Assembly (NCBI RefSeq): GCF_022024275.1
Contig: NZ_CP091804.1
Coordinates: 310,001 to 374,000 of the forward strand
Direction: 5' to 3'
Length of the DNA stretch: 64,000 bases
DNA from: Sphingopyxis sp. BSN-002
Lineage (GTDB): Bacteria > Pseudomonadota > Alphaproteobacteria > Sphingomonadales > Sphingomonadaceae
Shown here: positions 52,992-60,267 of the stretch, piece by piece
Layout: every line of letters begins with the position of its first letter
Numbering within the stretch: position 1 is the first letter of the stretch
The notes under the pieces: model-generated
What the model was told of the DNA's origin: nothing
Databases searched by the model: none
The model's input: the letters and a program-made list of their open reading frames with translations, nothing else
Position numbers and translations under genes: made by a program

Positions 52992-53774
52992 ATGGCCACT
53001 GCGCCCGCCAACAACCTGCCGCTTTTCTACAAGGATCTGGTTCCGCTTTCGAGCGTCGATCACGCCGATTTCCATGCTCGCCCGCTCGACAGCGCCGCAT
53101 TCCTGGTCGACCAGCATGCCGTACCGCTGACCTCGGACGAGTTCGTCTCGGCGTGCCGTTTCTTCCCGATCGTGTTTTCGGCGGGCGACAACCCCGTCCC
53201 GCTCGCTCTGATGGGCCTCAACGAGGGTGTGAACACCTTCGTCGATACCGAAGGCAAGCTGCTCAATCCGGTCTATGTCCCGGCCTATATTCGCCGCTAC
53301 CCCTTCCTCCTCGCGCGCCTCAATCCCGACAGCGAAGACCTGTCGCTCTGCTTCGATCCGACCTCGGGCGCGATCGGTCAGTTCGAGGAAGGCGACGCGC
53401 TGTTCGAGAACGGCCAGCCGACGCAGCCGGTCCAGGCCGTGCTCGAATTCTGCAAGAATTTCGAGGAAGCGGGACAGCGTACCGGTTTCTTCATGGAAGA
53501 ACTCAAGAAGGCCGACCTGCTGATGGACGGCGAAGTCGCGATCCAGCCCGAAGGCAGCGACAAGCCCTATGTCTACCGCGGCTTCCAGATGGTTGACGAG
53601 AACAAGCTGCGCGAACTGCGCGGCGACGTCCTGCGCAAGATGATGCAGAACGGCATTCTCGGCCTGATCTTCGCGCACCTCTTCTCGCTGCAGCTGATGC
53701 GCGACGTGTTCGCCGAACAGGTTCGCGCAGGCAAGGTGCCGGAAATCCTCGAGGTTCAGACCCCCGCCGTCTGA
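52992..53774 (+). CDS. SapC family protein
   Basis: 260 residues; the start follows a GGAG site. The SapC pattern 'LPLFYKDLVPLSSVDHADFHARP', 'FPIVFSAGDNPVPLALMGLNEGVNTFVD', 'YVPAYIRRYPFLLARL' and 'GFQMVDENKLREL' is complete. The name comes from a Campylobacter S-layer-linked gene; a biochemical role is not established. In alphaproteobacteria these genes often accompany TonB-dependent receptors and Trp-halogenase-like or hydroxylase genes; none is adjacent here except the hydroxylase-like gene 5 kb upstream. Confidence 0.9.
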   Translation: MATAPANNLPLFYKDLVPLSSVDHADFHARPLDSAAFLVDQHAVPLTSDEFVSACRFFPIVFSAGDNPVPLALMGLNEGVNTFVDTEGKLLNPVYVPAYIRRYPFLLARLNPDSEDLSLCFDPTSGAIGQFEEGDALFENGQPTQPVQAVLEFCKNFEEAGQRTGFFMEELKKADLLMDGEVAIQPEGSDKPYVYRGFQMVDENKLRELRGDVLRKMMQNGILGLIFAHLFSLQLMRDVFAEQVRAGKVPEILEVQTPAV

Positions 53775-53797
53775 CGTCATGACCGGTGACCGTCGAC

Positions 53798-53832
53798 GCC
53801 GGAGCCGGACCGATCGCGGTTCCGGCGCCGGT
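53798..53832. terminator. GC-rich hairpin between convergent genes
   Basis: GCCGGA-GCCGGA-CC pairs with GG-T-TCCGGC-GCCGGT with one mismatch and one bulge. It lies between SapC (+) and the SdhAF4-like gene (-). No U tract, so termination is uncertain. Confidence 0.45.
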
Positions 53833-53877
53833 GTTGCGGGTCATCGGCTCGCTTGCTTGCGAACCGGGCTGCGAATC

Positions 53878-54087
53878 TCAGAAATCGATCGCAAGGCCCT
53901 TGAGCTCCCAATCGCCGTAACGCACGGGGTTGCGCCCTCCGGGCTGCTCCTCCGCCTTGTCCTCATGGATCGGCGCGGGAACGGGAAGCGGCGTGTTGGT
54001 CCAGCCCGCTGGCGCCTTGACGTGCGCCGGACGCGTCGTTGCGCGGGGCGTACCGCCCATATCCCGGGTTTCTCTGTTTTCAGCCAT
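53878..54087 (-). CDS. DUF1674 protein (succinate dehydrogenase assembly factor 4-like)
   Basis: 69 residues from MAENRETR. The C-terminal signature 'GGRNPVRYGDWELKGLAIDF' is the core of DUF1674/SdhAF4. In eukaryotes this small protein binds flavinylated SdhA and aids complex II assembly; a similar role is presumed in Alphaproteobacteria. The Pro-rich middle is disordered. It is divergent from the RsmB-like methyltransferase gene with 58 bases between the starts. Confidence 0.9.
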   Translation of the reverse strand: MAENRETRDMGGTPRATTRPAHVKAPAGWTNTPLPVPAPIHEDKAEEQPGGRNPVRYGDWELKGLAIDF

Positions 54088-54145
54088 GATATGGCGGATA
54101 TAGGAGCTTGCATGTCCGAAGCCAATCCCGCCGAGCACCGATCAT

Positions 54146-55441
54146 ATGGTTGACCGTCGCCCCCGTCGAGGTCGCGGCCCTGCCGAGGCCGATCCGCCCG
54201 GCACCGCGCTGCGGCGCGCTGCGCTGCGTCTGATCGATGCGGTGCTCCGCCGCGGCGACCCGCTCGACATTGCGGCGCACGCGGCGACGCAGGGACTGGC
54301 GCCTGCCGACCGTGCCTTCGCGATCGCCATCGTGTCGGAGGCGCTGCGCTGGATGGGCGACCTTGACGCGCTGATAGACAGCGCGACGTCCCAAACCTTG
54401 CCCGAGGATGTGAAGTCGCGTGCTGTGCTGCGCCTCGCCCTTGCCCAACTGCTCGTTCTGAAGACGCCGCCGCACGCCGTCGTCGCAACGGCGCTCCCAC
54501 TCGTGGCGGGTGGTCCGCGCCGGCTAGTCCATGCCATCCTTTCGCGCGCGCAGCAGGAAGAATGGGCACTTCCCGACGCTGCCAACCTGCCCGAAGCCGT
54601 CGCCGAGCGATGGGCCGCGCAATGGGGCGACGAAATCGTCGCTGCGGCCGCGACCGCGTGGAGCGTACCGCCGCCGATCGACCTCAGCTTTGCAGACGAA
54701 CCGCGGGATGGCTGGGATGACGGGACAGCATTGGCCGCACATCATATTCGCCTCCCGCGCGGCCAGGCTGTCGAAACCATGCCCGGATATCAGGACGGTG
54801 GCTGGTGGGTGCAGGACATCGCCGCCAGCCTCCCCGCCCGCCTGCTCGGCGCGGGGCACGGGAAGACGGTCCTCGACCTCTGCGCCGCTCCGGGCGGCAA
54901 GACGATGCAACTGGCGGCCGCAGGCTGGGAGGTCGTGGCGGTGGACTCAAGCGCGAGGCGCCTCGAGCGGCTGTCGGACAATCTGGCGCGGACCGGGCTC
55001 GAAGCCGGCGTCGTGCAGGGCGACGTCCGCAAATGGGCACCCGACGCCCCTGCCGACGCGATCCTTCTCGATGCGCCGTGCTCTGCAACCGGCATCTTCC
55101 GACGTCACCCCGACGTGCTGCACCGGATCGAGCCCCGGCAGATCGGGGACATGGCGAATTTGCAGGCCGAACTGCTCTCTCGCGCGGCCGGATGGCTGAA
55201 GCCGGGCGGGACGCTCGTCTACGCCACCTGCTCGCTCGAGCGGGCCGAGGGCGAGGATCGGGTCGTCGCCTTCCTGAAAGCGCATCCCGGCTGGAGCATC
55301 GCGCCCGTCGACGCGGGCGAACTCCCTGACGGCATCGTTCCAGACGGGCAAGGTTTTGTCCGCACGCTTCCCGGCATGCTGGCGGACGTCGGCGGCCTCG
55401 ATGGCTTCTTCGTCGCGCGACTGTGCGCGCCTTCAGGCTGA
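54146..55441 (+). CDS. RsmB/NOP-family rRNA (cytosine-C5)-methyltransferase
   Basis: 431 residues. The N-terminus (about 20-140) is NusB-like helical; the methyltransferase core has the SAM motif 'VLDLCAAPGGKTMQL' and the two catalytic cysteines in 'LDAPCSATG' and 'YATCSLERAEGE'. This matches the RsmB type, which methylates C967 of 16S rRNA in E. coli. Its last 9 bases overlap the end of the convergent cyclase gene. Confidence 0.92.
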   Translation: MVDRRPRRGRGPAEADPPGTALRRAALRLIDAVLRRGDPLDIAAHAATQGLAPADRAFAIAIVSEALRWMGDLDALIDSATSQTLPEDVKSRAVLRLALAQLLVLKTPPHAVVATALPLVAGGPRRLVHAILSRAQQEEWALPDAANLPEAVAERWAAQWGDEIVAAAATAWSVPPPIDLSFADEPRDGWDDGTALAAHHIRLPRGQAVETMPGYQDGGWWVQDIAASLPARLLGAGHGKTVLDLCAAPGGKTMQLAAAGWEVVAVDSSARRLERLSDNLARTGLEAGVVQGDVRKWAPDAPADAILLDAPCSATGIFRRHPDVLHRIEPRQIGDMANLQAELLSRAAGWLKPGGTLVYATCSLERAEGEDRVVAFLKAHPGWSIAPVDAGELPDGIVPDGQGFVRTLPGMLADVGGLDGFFVARLCAPSG

Positions 55442-57202
55442 ACGGCGCGAGAGCCGATACAGCGCCAGTTCTCCATAATCCTTGGCGAGGCGGACCTTGC
55501 CGACATAGTCGCAATCGAAATCGCGGGAATTTTCAAGTGCGAGCATCGCCGCGAGCGGCTGGGTGCAATAGACCTGCCCGACCAGCGTGACCGGTTCGAT
55601 CCGCGCGGTCCGCGTGACCTCGGTTCCATACCAGAGTTCGTTACCGACAACCGGATCCACGCCGCGATAGATAGGCCCGAAGTGGATACCGGTCCGCATG
55701 CCCGCCTTTTGGCCTTCGAGGCCGAGACCGGGGGGAAGCACGTCGAGCCTTTCCTGCATTGCGAGTGCGATTCGGGCGGCCGTGGCGGGATTGTCGATCA
55801 CGGCATAGACTGCGTCGCCCCACGTATTGCGAAACAGGACCGCATCGCCGAAGCCGTCGAGAATGCGGCCTATTCCGCCCATCACTTCATGCGCGAAGAT
55901 CGGCAGCTCGGCCTCGCCAAGTTTCGAGAAACCTGCAAAGTCGGCGAAAAGAATGGCATAAAGGCCGCGCCGGGTCCCTTCGGGCGGCTTCGGAGCGGGC
56001 GGGAAATCGAGATTGCGATCAAGGTCGCCGACCGGGATCGTCAGTGTCTCCCCCCCCTTGTCCCGCCAGAGCGCAATATCGGCATTGGTCCCCGCAATTT
56101 CGGCGCCGGAACGCGCCGCCACATCGGGATCGACGACCGCAAGCTGAAGCGCAACGGTTTCGAGCTCGCGCGCGCGTAGCCGAGCAAGACCCATGGCGGT
56201 ATGCGACCCGAGGATGAACTGGCAGTCGTCGCTGACGTAGCGCGCGGTGCTGGCGAAATGCACCATCGCAGCCCGGTCCCGGCAACGAAGATAGCGAGGC
56301 AGCCATTCATCGCCGCCCGACTGCACCGATTGGGCGATAAAGTCGTCCTCGGCAAAAGGCAGGACGATCGTCAGGTCGATGCCGCGATCGAGCGCGGCTT
56401 CCGCGAACAATATGTCGGCGCCGCATGCGAGCGGGCCGATCAGCGCCGACAACGGCTGCGCGTCGAGCGTGTCGGCGATCGCGCGGACGGCGTTCGCCTC
56501 GCCTTCGCCTCCCGCACGGAACATGCGGCCGCAATAGAAGCCGACCGGAGGCGGACGAAGCAAGGCCATGATGGTTTTCGCGTGGCCGGGGTCGACGGCA
56601 CCGCTCGCCGAAAGGCGTGCGATCTGGCGGCAGGTCGAGGCGCGATCCCCGGCCCGCGTCCCCGCTTGTGCATTGGCGGCATGTGCGTGAAACAGCGCTT
56701 CGTCGCCGCGACCGAGCAGAAGCAATGCCTCGACCAGCGTCGCCTGATCCCAATAATTGTCCGCCGCGCCATTGGCCGCGATCGGTCCGGCGAGCGCCGC
56801 TGCGCGGTCGAACTCCCCGAGCATCGCATAAAGGCTTGCGGCGTTGATGGCTGGGAAATCCGCGCCCGACGCCTGAAAGGCGTGGTCATAAGCCATGGCC
56901 GCACGTTGAAGAAAGGCGGTGCGCTCCGTCCCCGTCTGGTCGAATGCCTCATCCTTCCAGATACGTCCCGCCAGCGCGAGGCTGTCGACGTCGCCCGATG
57001 CCGCCAGATCGAGCTGCTCGTAAAGATGCATCGCGCCGAGGCTGTCGCCCGATGCCGCCAGCGCGCGTACCATCAGATAGCGCAGCCGTGAGCTTTCGAT
57101 CCCCTCGCGTCGTGCCGCCGCCGCACAGTCGAAAGCGCTCAGCGCGTCGCCTTGGCCCAGCCGATGTGCGACCTCCGCCTCGACCGTGGCGGCGTCAGTC
57201 AT
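55433..57202 (-). CDS. TPR/SLOG-like protein with class III nucleotide cyclase domain
   Basis: 589 residues. The start is the ATG that overlaps the TIR gene's stop (ATGA). Residues about 20-200 are TPR-like helical repeats. Residues about 217-330 look like a SLOG/LOG Rossmannoid nucleotide sensor ('GFYCGRMF', 'GPLACGADILFAEAALDRGIDLTIVLPF'). Residues about 412-560 form a class III cyclase domain. Metal ligands D421 ('FADFAGFS') and D463 ('NTWGDA') and the catalytic R534 are present. The purine-specifying Lys and Asp of adenylate cyclases align with N459 and L523, and the transition-state Asn with T530. So it may make an unusual cyclic nucleotide or be a sensor; this needs a biochemical test. 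It is translationally coupled to a TIR effector-like gene. Confidence 0.8.
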   Translation of the reverse strand: MTDAATVEAEVAHRLGQGDALSAFDCAAAARREGIESSRLRYLMVRALAASGDSLGAMHLYEQLDLAASGDVDSLALAGRIWKDEAFDQTGTERTAFLQRAAMAYDHAFQASGADFPAINAASLYAMLGEFDRAAALAGPIAANGAADNYWDQATLVEALLLLGRGDEALFHAHAANAQAGTRAGDRASTCRQIARLSASGAVDPGHAKTIMALLRPPPVGFYCGRMFRAGGEGEANAVRAIADTLDAQPLSALIGPLACGADILFAEAALDRGIDLTIVLPFAEDDFIAQSVQSGGDEWLPRYLRCRDRAAMVHFASTARYVSDDCQFILGSHTAMGLARLRARELETVALQLAVVDPDVAARSGAEIAGTNADIALWRDKGGETLTIPVGDLDRNLDFPPAPKPPEGTRRGLYAILFADFAGFSKLGEAELPIFAHEVMGGIGRILDGFGDAVLFRNTWGDAVYAVIDNPATAARIALAMQERLDVLPPGLGLEGQKAGMRTGIHFGPIYRGVDPVVGNELWYGTEVTRTARIEPVTLVGQVYCTQPLAAMLALENSRDFDCDYVGKVRLAKDYGELALYRLSRRSA

Positions 57203-58371
57203 TGCGCCGCGTCTTCGGCCGATTTCAGCAGGGCGACGTTTGCCTTTTCGGTAGACGACAGCGCAACGGCGTCGGTCGTCGGACGGTACCAGCCGAACTG
57301 GCTGAAGTGCGCCTGCAGCGCCGGGTCCTTGAATCGCAGACCTTTGCGAGCGAAAATCTCGTTGCGGGCGATCCGCAGTTCCAGCGCGCTGTAATTTCCA
57401 AGCTCTTCGGCCGTCAGCAGTCTTTCGGATGAGTCGGGAATAACGACTCCGCTTCCGCCGACGCCTGTAGGCATGGGGCCGCCAGAAGCGGGTTTCGGTG
57501 CCACCCCTCCCTCGATCAACCGGATATATTTGCGGAACATATAGCCGGTCGTTCCATCGGCCTTGCGAACCCGCCACCATTGCCCGGACTGCTGATAGGT
57601 CAGGAATTTCTCGCCATCGAGCACCTTGCCGACGATCTCGGCCTTCGTACTCCCGCCGGCCCGGATATTGGTGAAGCCGTCGGGGTCGTCGATCACCGCC
57701 GCAAGGGTGAAAGCTTCGACCGGTGTGCTGTCGGTCGCGGACGATGTTCCGGATGCGCGCTCCTCTGCCGGAGCGGAAACGGTCTCCGCCGGAGGCGCCG
57801 AGGCCGGAGGCGATTGGGTCAACTTCCACGCGAGGAGCGCAATCGCGATCACCGCCAGCCCGACGAGCAACCAGGCAAGCGTCAGGGCCGTGGACGATTT
57901 CCGTTCCGCCGGCGCTACATGCAAATCACCCGAAGGAGCAGGTGTCGGCACGGGTCGAGGCGCAACTGCCGGTGCCGCCTCGCGCCCGCACAGTTCCTCA
58001 AGGCTCATCAGCACTTTGCGCCAGCCGCGATGATCGGGCTCGCCGTTCCAGTCAGCAAGCTCGGCGAACTGGATCTGGTTGAAGGGCAAAGGCGGCATCA
58101 CATCGTCGATCGCCGTCTGGACCAGCTTCTTCTGGTTGCGCGCGACATCCGCTTCTGCGCGCACCCATTCGGACTGCGCCGACTGATGCGACCAGACGAC
58201 GATCGCGGCTTTTGCGCTGCCGATCTTTTCGGTGATGACATCGCCATAGGAACGGTGCGGGGGGAGCTCTGCGTCCCACCAAACCGCATAGCCCGCAGCA
58301 GAGACCGCCTGCGCGATCTGCGCGACGCGCGCCTTGTTATCGCGCGAATAGGAAATGAAGACGTCGACCAT
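57199..58371 (-). CDS. Membrane-anchored TIR-SH3-YARHG protein
   Basis: 390 residues. Residues 1-125 form a TIR domain ('DVFISYSRDNKA', 'WWDAELPP', 'SEWVRAEADVA') in which E73 occupies the catalytic glutamate position of TIR NADases (W69-V-x-x-E73). A Pro-rich linker is followed by a membrane segment (about 163-183), an Ala/Pro/Ser linker, an SH3-like domain (about 228-288, 'NIRAGGSTKAEIVGKVLDGEKFLTYQQSGQWWRVRKADGTTGYM') and a C-terminal YARHG domain (about 316-385, 'ELRIARNEIFARKG'). So the TIR part is cytoplasmic and the SH3/YARHG part should face the periplasm. The gene heads a two-gene operon with the cyclase. A hairpin overlaps its ribosome binding site. Confidence 0.85.
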   Translation of the reverse strand: MVDVFISYSRDNKARVAQIAQAVSAAGYAVWWDAELPPHRSYGDVITEKIGSAKAAIVVWSHQSAQSEWVRAEADVARNQKKLVQTAIDDVMPPLPFNQIQFAELADWNGEPDHRGWRKVLMSLEELCGREAAPAVAPRPVPTPAPSGDLHVAPAERKSSTALTLAWLLVGLAVIAIALLAWKLTQSPPASAPPAETVSAPAEERASGTSSATDSTPVEAFTLAAVIDDPDGFTNIRAGGSTKAEIVGKVLDGEKFLTYQQSGQWWRVRKADGTTGYMFRKYIRLIEGGVAPKPASGGPMPTGVGGSGVVIPDSSERLLTAEELGNYSALELRIARNEIFARKGLRFKDPALQAHFSQFGWYRPTTDAVALSSTEKANVALLKSAEDAAQ

Positions 58372-58372
58372 C

Positions 58373-58399
58373 GGCTAGCCCCTTTCGAAGAGGCTAGCC
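58373..58399 (-). promoter_or_regulatory. Perfect inverted repeat enclosing the ribosome binding site of the TIR gene
   Basis: Two copies of GGCTAGCC (58373-58380 and 58392-58399), each self-complementary, form an 8-bp stem with an 11-base loop. On the minus strand AAAGGGG lies at 58379-58385, 7 bases before the ATG, half in the loop and half in the stem. It could hide the site, bind a dimeric protein, or terminate transcription from the DUF885 gene, whose stop is 26 bases upstream. No U tract. Confidence 0.6.
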
Positions 58400-58424
58400 T
58401 CGGGTCGGTCGATTCGCCAGTGAC

Positions 58425-60146
58425 TTAGAACACAGCCTTCGGCGCATCTTCCTTCATCATCGCCGCGCGGACCATCGGGATCGGCGGGCCGCCGTACGAC
58501 AGGAACTCGTCGTGGAAGGCCTTCCACTTCGTCCGGTCACCCTTCGTCCAGTCCTCGCGGAGCTTGCGGATCATCAGCTTGCCCATCGTGTAGTTGAGGT
58601 AGAGCGGATCATAAGTGCCGCGCGCCGCCTGCTGCCGGGCGTTGCCCTCGTCCTGATAGCATTGTTCCTTGAACAGCTTTTCCGAGTCCGCGACGGTCAT
58701 GCCCTTGGTGTGCAGCCCGATCGCCGAGAGATAGCGGCAATCGCGGAGCAGCGCGTTCGACAGCTGGCCGATGTGCGTTTCGGGGTCGCCGTTGCCGAGA
58801 CCTGCATCCCACATCATCTCCTCGGTATAATGCGCCCAGCCCTCGGCGAAGGCATAGCCGACGAACAGCTTGCCGAAGATGCTCTCGGCACGGTTCGAGT
58901 GGAGGAAGTTCAGGAAGTGACCCGGCCACACTTCGTGGACCGAGGTGAACATCAGGTCCTTCTTGCCGGGGACGAAGTCGTTCTGGGTCTGCTTGTCCCA
59001 GGTCGGGTCGGGCGGCGAGATGTAATAGACCGACGGCAAGCCTTTCTCGTACGGCCCGGGGATGTCGATATAGGCGCTGTTCTGCCGGTTGTACGGCGGC
59101 GATTCCTCGACCTGCGCCTGTTCGGTGCCGGGGATCGAGACGAGATCCTTTTCGACGATGAACGCACGAAGCGACGGAAGCTGGCGCCGTGCCTCGGCGA
59201 CCGGACCGTCGGCGGGCTTGTCGGAGTTCATCTTCTTCATGCAGTCGGCGATCGTCATCCCCGCGGCATAGGTCGCGCAGGCGGCCTTCAGCGCGTCCTG
59301 ATTGCGCTTGAGATCGGCCTGACCGATCCGTTCGAGTTCGTCGATCGGTGTATCGACCGCCTCGTTCGTCAGGATCATCTTCGCGAACTTGTCGGCGCCC
59401 AGGGCATAGCCGTCGGGGGTGCCGGGCTTCGATCCGATATAGGTTGCCAGATCCTTCACGGCCGCAGCGGCCTTTGCCGCCGCCTCGTCGAACTGCTTCT
59501 GGAGTTCGGGATCCTTGACCTCGGCGAAGGCCTTCTTGGCATCGCCCGTGTAATAATCCGCGAAGCCGCCGAAGCCCGCAGTGCCGAATTTGACGAATGT
59601 CGCGGGCAGCGGCAGCTTGAGGTTCGCCTTGATCTGCGCGGTAGCCGCCGGAACCTTCTGCGCATAGGCGATGAACGCCTTCATCCGCGTCGTCGCATCG
59701 GCATAGGGGCGCGCGATATAGACGTTCGGATCGAGCGAGCCGACATAGAAGGCAGGATTGGTGTGCGGAAAATCCGCATCCTTCAGGAAGAACAACTGCC
59801 CCTCGGCTACATGCACCAGATAGTCGCGCTCGAACTTCTCCGCGTCGGTCATCTTGCCGTCGAACGCCTTGGCGTCAGCGATCGTCTTTTCGAGGAATGC
59901 AGTCTGCTTTTCGAGGCCTTCCAGCGACCAGTCCGGAAGCTGGCCGTCGAACTCGTGCTTGCCCTGATAGACTGCGAAATTGGGATTGAGCGGGAAATAG
60001 CCCTTCAGGAAATTGTCGCGAAACTCGGTCCAGTTCTTCGCACTCGGCGCCGACGCAGATTTGTTGTCCGACGCGTTGCAGGCGGTCAGGACCAGCAGCG
60101 TCGCAGCCATCGCCGCGCCGCCGAAACGGGCAAATTTACGTGTCAT
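58425..60146 (-). CDS. DUF885 lipoprotein, zinc metallopeptidase-like
   Basis: 573 residues starting at MTRKFARFG; upstream in-frame codons lack signal character. The lipobox is L-T-A-C (Cys 23). The DUF885 active-site pattern is H404-E-V-W-P-G-H410, with E435 in 'FAEGWAHYTEEM'. Members are predicted periplasmic metallopeptidases or carboxypeptidases of unknown substrate. It is on the same strand as the TIR/cyclase pair and 53 bases upstream of it, so read-through into that operon is possible; a hairpin lies between. Confidence 0.88.
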   Translation of the reverse strand: MTRKFARFGGAAMAATLLVLTACNASDNKSASAPSAKNWTEFRDNFLKGYFPLNPNFAVYQGKHEFDGQLPDWSLEGLEKQTAFLEKTIADAKAFDGKMTDAEKFERDYLVHVAEGQLFFLKDADFPHTNPAFYVGSLDPNVYIARPYADATTRMKAFIAYAQKVPAATAQIKANLKLPLPATFVKFGTAGFGGFADYYTGDAKKAFAEVKDPELQKQFDEAAAKAAAAVKDLATYIGSKPGTPDGYALGADKFAKMILTNEAVDTPIDELERIGQADLKRNQDALKAACATYAAGMTIADCMKKMNSDKPADGPVAEARRQLPSLRAFIVEKDLVSIPGTEQAQVEESPPYNRQNSAYIDIPGPYEKGLPSVYYISPPDPTWDKQTQNDFVPGKKDLMFTSVHEVWPGHFLNFLHSNRAESIFGKLFVGYAFAEGWAHYTEEMMWDAGLGNGDPETHIGQLSNALLRDCRYLSAIGLHTKGMTVADSEKLFKEQCYQDEGNARQQAARGTYDPLYLNYTMGKLMIRKLREDWTKGDRTKWKAFHDEFLSYGGPPIPMVRAAMMKEDAPKAVF

Positions 60147-60267
60147 TCGATTATCTCCCTCAATCGATGGCGGGCTTCTGCCACCACGACCGGCGGATGA
60201 CATCCGATAATCGACGAACGGCATACGTAAGGGTTACTGGACAGCGGCGAAAAGCACGATAGGGCGG

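Noticed and set aside
55433..58371. TIR/cyclase pair as a typical Pycsar system
   Set aside because: Neither protein has a recognisable cyclic-nucleotide-binding domain and the membrane/SH3/YARHG architecture differs, so it is reported as a possible relative, not called Pycsar.
58512..60200. 562-codon plus-strand reading opposite the DUF885 peptidase gene
   Set aside because: Antisense shadow; the minus strand has a lipobox and the HEVWPGH active site.
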